From: Phaeoceros laevis
Lineage: Eukaryota; Anthocerotophyta; Anthocerotopsida; Notothyladales
Length of the DNA stretch: 64,000 bases
Assembly (NCBI GenBank): GCA_049999765.1
Contig: JBNGIQ010008872.1
Coordinates: 1-64,000 of the forward strand
Direction of reading: 5' to 3'
The notes under the pieces are model-generated. The model saw only the letters and a program-made list of their open reading frames with translations, had not been told where the DNA came from and did no database searches. The position numbers and the translations under genes are program-made. Below, piece by piece: positions 59,540 to 64,000 of this stretch (position 1 is its first letter; every line of letters begins with the position of its first letter).

Positions 59540-60049
59540 ATGCTGCAAAATTCTCTTTCTCGCAATCACATGGTGTATAGTTCTAGCCATCCACTAGAAC
59601 CTGTATGTCTATTTGAGGAGGTTAGACGGTTCCATAGAGGATTGGATTGTGTGAAGGGGAGGCAATTTGATTGCACTTTTACTCTACAGCCTGCAACACC
59701 AAGGTATGAGGCAGCTCTCATCATTGAGAGGGCAAATTCCAGGCTGGTGCGGGAGCTATTTCCATATGTATGTGCCAGTGAAAGTAACCAGTGCGAACGG
59801 CAACCATGTATGTCCCCATGCACTCCTGATCAGCCAATCCTTGATGAAGAGTGCTCTCCATTGATCCCCCTGGTTTTGGTTCATAAAAGAAAACTAGTAG
59901 ATGATGTTATCAAACTTAGTGGCTTCTATGGCCAGCCAGTAATCCAGTGCATTATATGCTCTGCAGTATCTTGCATAGTTGGCATTCTGTTAGTAAGCCT
60001 CCCACCTTTTGTACTGGCAATAGTGGTTGCAATAGTTCTCTTAGCCTAG
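59540..60049 (+). CDS. Hypothetical protein with C-terminal hydrophobic segment
   Basis: A 169-residue open frame (MLQNSLSRNHMVYSSSHPLE...). The middle contains VRRFHRGLDCVKGRQFDCTF and is polar. The last ~35 residues are strongly hydrophobic (IICSAVSCIVGILLVSLPPF, VLAIVVAIVLLA), like a tail anchor. I recognise no family. Neighbours are a pseudogene and a retrotransposon, so it may be a lineage-specific gene, a fragment, or chance. Confidence 0.3.
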   Translation: MLQNSLSRNHMVYSSSHPLEPVCLFEEVRRFHRGLDCVKGRQFDCTFTLQPATPRYEAALIIERANSRLVRELFPYVCASESNQCERQPCMSPCTPDQPILDEECSPLIPLVLVHKRKLVDDVIKLSGFYGQPVIQCIICSAVSCIVGILLVSLPPFVLAIVVAIVLLA

Positions 60050-60819
60050 CCTGTTTGGCTGTAATGTTAGTACTACGATTCATCTAGTACGTTAGCTTTA
60101 CCGTGAAGAGATGTGCTGCAAAGTACATGCACACACTTGTATGTGAGTTCCACTCATAAACTTAAATATTTTTGATGCTCAATCTGAATATTATTACCAA
60201 TTCTGCTGTACTTGTGTGAAAACCACGATCAGTTCAGGTTGCAACCTGAACTGAGCAAGAAACCTGCTCAAAAAATGCAAACTGAACTAGCATAAGTGAG
60301 CTCTACATCTAGATCTAGAAAGAGCTATGCTCTCGTTCAAGATTGCACATAGGTTTTTGGGCTTTGCCCCTTGCAAGATCCACAAAGCTTTTTGCTTTAG
60401 GGAGTGTTGAACGGGTCCAAGAACTTGCAAGTTCTGTAGTCTTCTAAAATTTTAATTTCTTCTTAGCTACTGTTCCTTCCCAAAATGTTTTCTTCCGTTT
60501 CAAACTGAACATTGTCTAAATCAACCCAATCCCCTCAATCCACCCCAAGTAGTAACATGTAGAAAGGTAGACTTCTTAGCATATACAGATGATTGTTGCA
60601 ACTCTACGCTTGAGTGCTGGTATTCGGGCTAAGGGTCCCCTGAGTCGGGTCCCGCCTTGTTTAAATGGTCGAGTGTTTGTACATCTGTCGCATGGCCCGT
60701 GATCTCGATTCCGGCCGTATGCGGGAAAGCCAAGTAATGTTTCTAAACTATTCTAGCTACTTCCTTTACACTATTATTTACCAACACCTATTAATGCTAA
60801 TATTGCTTAACCATGACAT
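60050..60819. other. Flank of the retrotransposon, possibly containing its 3' LTR; one palindrome
   Basis: A perfect 24-bp palindrome lies at 60230-60253 (cagttcaggttg followed by its complement). Just beyond the pol stop on the minus strand is a G-rich run followed by TGAATGTCATGG near 60805-60825, which would suit a polypurine tract and LTR start. The LTR cannot be confirmed because the 5' LTR lies outside the window. Confidence 0.35.
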
Positions 60820-63800
60820 TCACCCCAGGGGGGTTGAGGCTTCGCCCTCGAAGCCGGGTATATGCAAATTATGTGCCCGAATGTAGTCATGAATCACATC
60901 CGTAGCATTTGAAAGATTACTAAGCGGTGCCCAAGTAGCATCCGATGCTGGGTACCCCTTCCACAATACCAAAAACCACCACTGTCGGCGTGTGCGACGG
61001 TGCTGGATAATGCTGTCTACCTCAAATTCTTCCGTGCCCGCCGCCCAGATTGGTGGTGGGCGGCTGGGAAGTGCTCCGTAATATGGCCGTAATAGAGAAA
61101 CATGAAATACATTATGTATGCGTAGCTGCTGCGGTAATTCTAGCTTGTAGGCAACGCTGCCAACCTTCTGAATCACACGGTAAGGGCCAATATACCTGTT
61201 AGAAAGCTTTCGAGCAGCATGTGCCGGGATATCTATGTATTTAGTGGATAACATGACCCAATCTCCAACCTGGAAATCTATCTTGCGCCGATGTTTGTCT
61301 GCATACTGAGACTGCCTATTTTGAGCTTCCAATGCTTGGGCCCTGGCCAATTGCTGAGCTTTAAGTCTGACTTGTAAGTAATCATATGCAGCCGGAGTGT
61401 TCTGAGCTGCAGGCAGTGCAGCTGTTAGTAATGTCTCCGGATGCTGGCCAGCATTCAAATAAAAGGGAGTATGTCCCGTTGCAGATGCAACTGCATCGTT
61501 GAAAGCAAATTCTGCGAAATGCAAAAAAGTGTCCCACATCACCTGATGGGTACTGCAGTATGCCCGAAGAAAGTCCTCCACAGTTTGATTTGCTCGCTCC
61601 GTAGCTCTGTCGGTTTCTAGATGGTAGGCAGTCGATAGACAAATCTCGGTGCCCAGGGCCCTATGCACAGCTTTCCAAAAGTGAGAAGTAAAGCGGGTGT
61701 CTCGGTCACTTACAATAGATTTGGGAAGTCCGTGCCGGTAAATATGCTTCAAGAAGAGGTCTGCTGTTTCTACTGCTATACATGTTTCCTTCGTGGGGAC
61801 CAGATGCACCATTCTTGTAAATTTATCAGTGAATACCAAAATGGAATCATACCCATCCTTTGTAGTTGGTAGGCCTGTAATAAAATCCATCGTGACCTGC
61901 TTCCAAGGTTTGCTGAGTATCGATAATGGCTGCAGCAATCCTCCCTTTTTCGTTCGCGAAGCTTTGATGCGTTGGCAAATGTCGCATTCATGGACAAAAT
62001 TTCTGACTTCCTTGTTGATGGTTGGCCAGTAGTACCTCCTATTGAGGGATTGTTGCGTCCGTTGTATGCCTGGGTGCCCTGCTGAAGGGCTGCAATGAGC
62101 TTCCCTGATCAACAACTGTCTTAAATCATCCAATGGTGGAATATAGAGCCTGTCTTTGAAATATAGCGTACCTTCCCGCTGCTGCCAGTCATCTGACGTA
62201 CTCTGACTCCATGTTGCCATTATTTGCTGTGCCAGTTCATCAGTCCCCAGAGCCTGTTGAATGCGGATTTTCCATTGGTCCTGCTCCTGCACACTGGTGA
62301 CTGTCAAAGTGTTAAGCTGTTTGCCCATTTGCCTTGAACTAGTTTCTAACACTTTAGCATTTACTGCATCACAGGAAATGCGACTTAACGCGTCTGCTAC
62401 ATGGTTATCCGCCCCTCGAAGATGTTTTACAGTAAAGTGAACTGCTGCAAGAGTTCCAGCCACCGAGCCTGCTTCCTGGATAGGATAGCCTGCGTTTGTA
62501 GATAGATCAATGGGTGGTGGTTAGTCTCTAATACAAAATGCCTCCCCTCCAGAAAACACCTCCACTCCTTGATTGCCAAGATTGGGCAATGGGTTCTTTT
62601 TCGCTCGTTGTCCAGTTGAGTTTAGACCCCTTCAACTTGCGTGAAAAAAAGGCTACTAGATGTCGGCCTTCTTCATCATCTTGTTGTAGAACTGCCCCCA
62701 CAGCCAAATCCGACGCATCACAAGTTACAATGAACTCTTTACCATAATCAGGATACGCTAATACGGGTGCTGTAGTGAGAGCTTGCTTGAGTGCAGCGAA
62801 AGCTGCTTCTTGTTCAACCTGCCAGCACCACGTTTTCTCTTGTTGCAGTAGTCCAGTTAGGGGGGTTGCAATAGCAGCAAACCCCTTGACAAACTTCCTA
62901 TAGTAATTGGCGAGGCCTAAAAATGATTGAAGCTCCTTAACTGTAGATGGGCGTGGCCAGTTCTGTATTACCTCAGTTTTCGCAGGATCCACTCTGATGC
63001 CAGCCTTATCCACTATGTGACCGAGATATTCCAATCGTTCGGCCAGAAACTCACATTTTGGCAGCTGAGCGTATAGTTGATGTTGCCTCAGCCGTTCTAA
63101 TGCCTGCCTGAGCTTGACGAAACGCTGCTATTTGGTTCTGCTATAGATTAGAATGTCATTGAGATACACCACTAGCCCATCATTTATCATATCTCTAAAA
63201 ACATCATTCATGAGGCTTTGGAAAGTAGCGGGTGCATTGGTTAGTCCAAAACTCATGACCAACCATTCGTAATGCCCGTACCTCGTATTGAAGGCTGTCT
63301 TGGGGATGTCCTCCTCTGCCACGCGGATTTGATGATACCCAACAGCCAGGTCAAGCTTGGTAAAATAACATGCTCCTGCTAGACTTTCTAACAATTCGTC
63401 AATGCGAGGAAGAGGGTAGCTATTCTTACGTGTTACTTGATTCAGTGGTCTGTAGTCGATGCACATCCGGAGTTTGCCGTTCTTCTTCCTGGTGAACAGG
63501 ATAGGGGCACCCCACGGGGATACAGATGGTCTAATATAGCCCTTACGCAGCAACTCTTCTACCTGTTCCTTGGACTCTTGCAATTCTAATGGGGACATAC
63601 GAAAGCATGGCTTGTGAGAAGGGCGATGCTCCCCTGGAATAAGCTCGATGCAGTGATCCACAACCCTTTGAGGTGGCAGTCCAGGAGGTAACCCGTCCAC
63701 CAAGACATCACGATATTCTGCAAGCAAACTTTGAAGCTCCGGATCTTGTACTGAACTACTTCCTGATAATACCTGGCAACACTCAACTGGTAGTCTCTTG

Positions 63801-64000
63801 TCCTTGATCAGGAATAAGATAGATTCTGACCCCTTATCCTTACAATCCTTCAGAATCTTGTCCAGGGCCACCATTTAGATTTTCGGAGTCTTGCGTAAAC
63901 TTGTCCTCCAGTCTGCATAAATGTTCACCTCGCACCACAACTTGGTGCCCATTACAAGTAAGCACTAGTTCTCTCTCTTTCCAAGTAATGGCGGGGTTAT
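60820..64000 (-). mobile_element. Ty3/gypsy chromovirus, 3' part of pol, inactivated; runs off the right edge
   Basis: On the minus strand, in order: reverse transcriptase (63874-63128: [29 protein letters not shown]), RNase H (63034-62528: FIVTCDASDLAVGAVL), then integrase (62463-60820) with the HHCC finger (GHPGIQRTQQSLNRRYYWP, CDICQRIKA), the DDE core (MDFITGLP, VSDRDTRFTS, and the glutamate of ATERANQT) and a C-terminal chromodomain (EEFEVDSIIQHRRTR, LVLWKGYP). Domain order RT-RH-IN-chromo defines a chromovirus. It is defective: a TAG interrupts pol near 63130, a frameshift lies near 62570, and the catalytic YxDD reads YLND. gag and protease lie beyond the window. Confidence 0.95.

Overview
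This window is nuclear DNA from a green plant of the streptophyte line. Nearly every gene has GT-AG introns (many about 65-210 bases), and the proteins match plant families: an SKIP5-like F-box protein, neprosin, class I small heat-shock proteins, an RH21/Prp28-type helicase, a plant-type RBBP5 and plant ribosomal proteins. Families of F-box/kelch copies, an intron inside the small heat-shock genes and a Dpy-30-motif protein make a non-seed plant or charophyte alga more likely than a flowering plant. This is an inference, and the species cannot be named from the sequence.

From 1 to about 30 kb the window is a patchwork of good genes and broken duplicates. The good genes are ribosomal L17 (2.1-3.5 kb), a 13-exon VIT/von Willebrand A protein (3.9-7.6 kb), a Dpy-30 protein with long Pro/Ala repeats (11.0-13.1 kb) and a head-to-head pair of small heat-shock genes (25.6-27.6 kb). 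Between them lie three F-box/kelch remnants, a truncated heat-shock copy, a neprosin gene with two frameshifts, a 0.75-kb segment present in inverted orientation at 1 and 18.3 kb, many short tandem repeats and several snap-back inverted repeats. From 29.7 to 33.0 kb there is a TPR protein, a gene-free GC-rich stretch and a tRNA-Thr.

From 33.3 to 57.8 kb lies a compact housekeeping block of ten genes that alternate strictly minus/plus. They form five head-to-head pairs separated by 282-527 bp: spliceosomal DEAD-box helicase/MYG1 nuclease, IGHMBP2-type helicase/SKIP5-like F-box protein, RBBP5 (COMPASS)/VOC protein, an unrecognised multi-span membrane protein/mitochondrial carrier, and ribosomal L27a/TFIIIB subunit BDP1. 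Nearly all exon joins were followed base by base and keep the reading frame.

From 58 kb to the end the sequence decays again: a broken protein kinase, one uncertain small ORF, and the 3' part of a Ty3/gypsy chromovirus pol that runs off the right edge.

Exon coordinates are my own readings of splice sites and may be off by a base in places. No homology search was run, and family names rest on recognised motifs.
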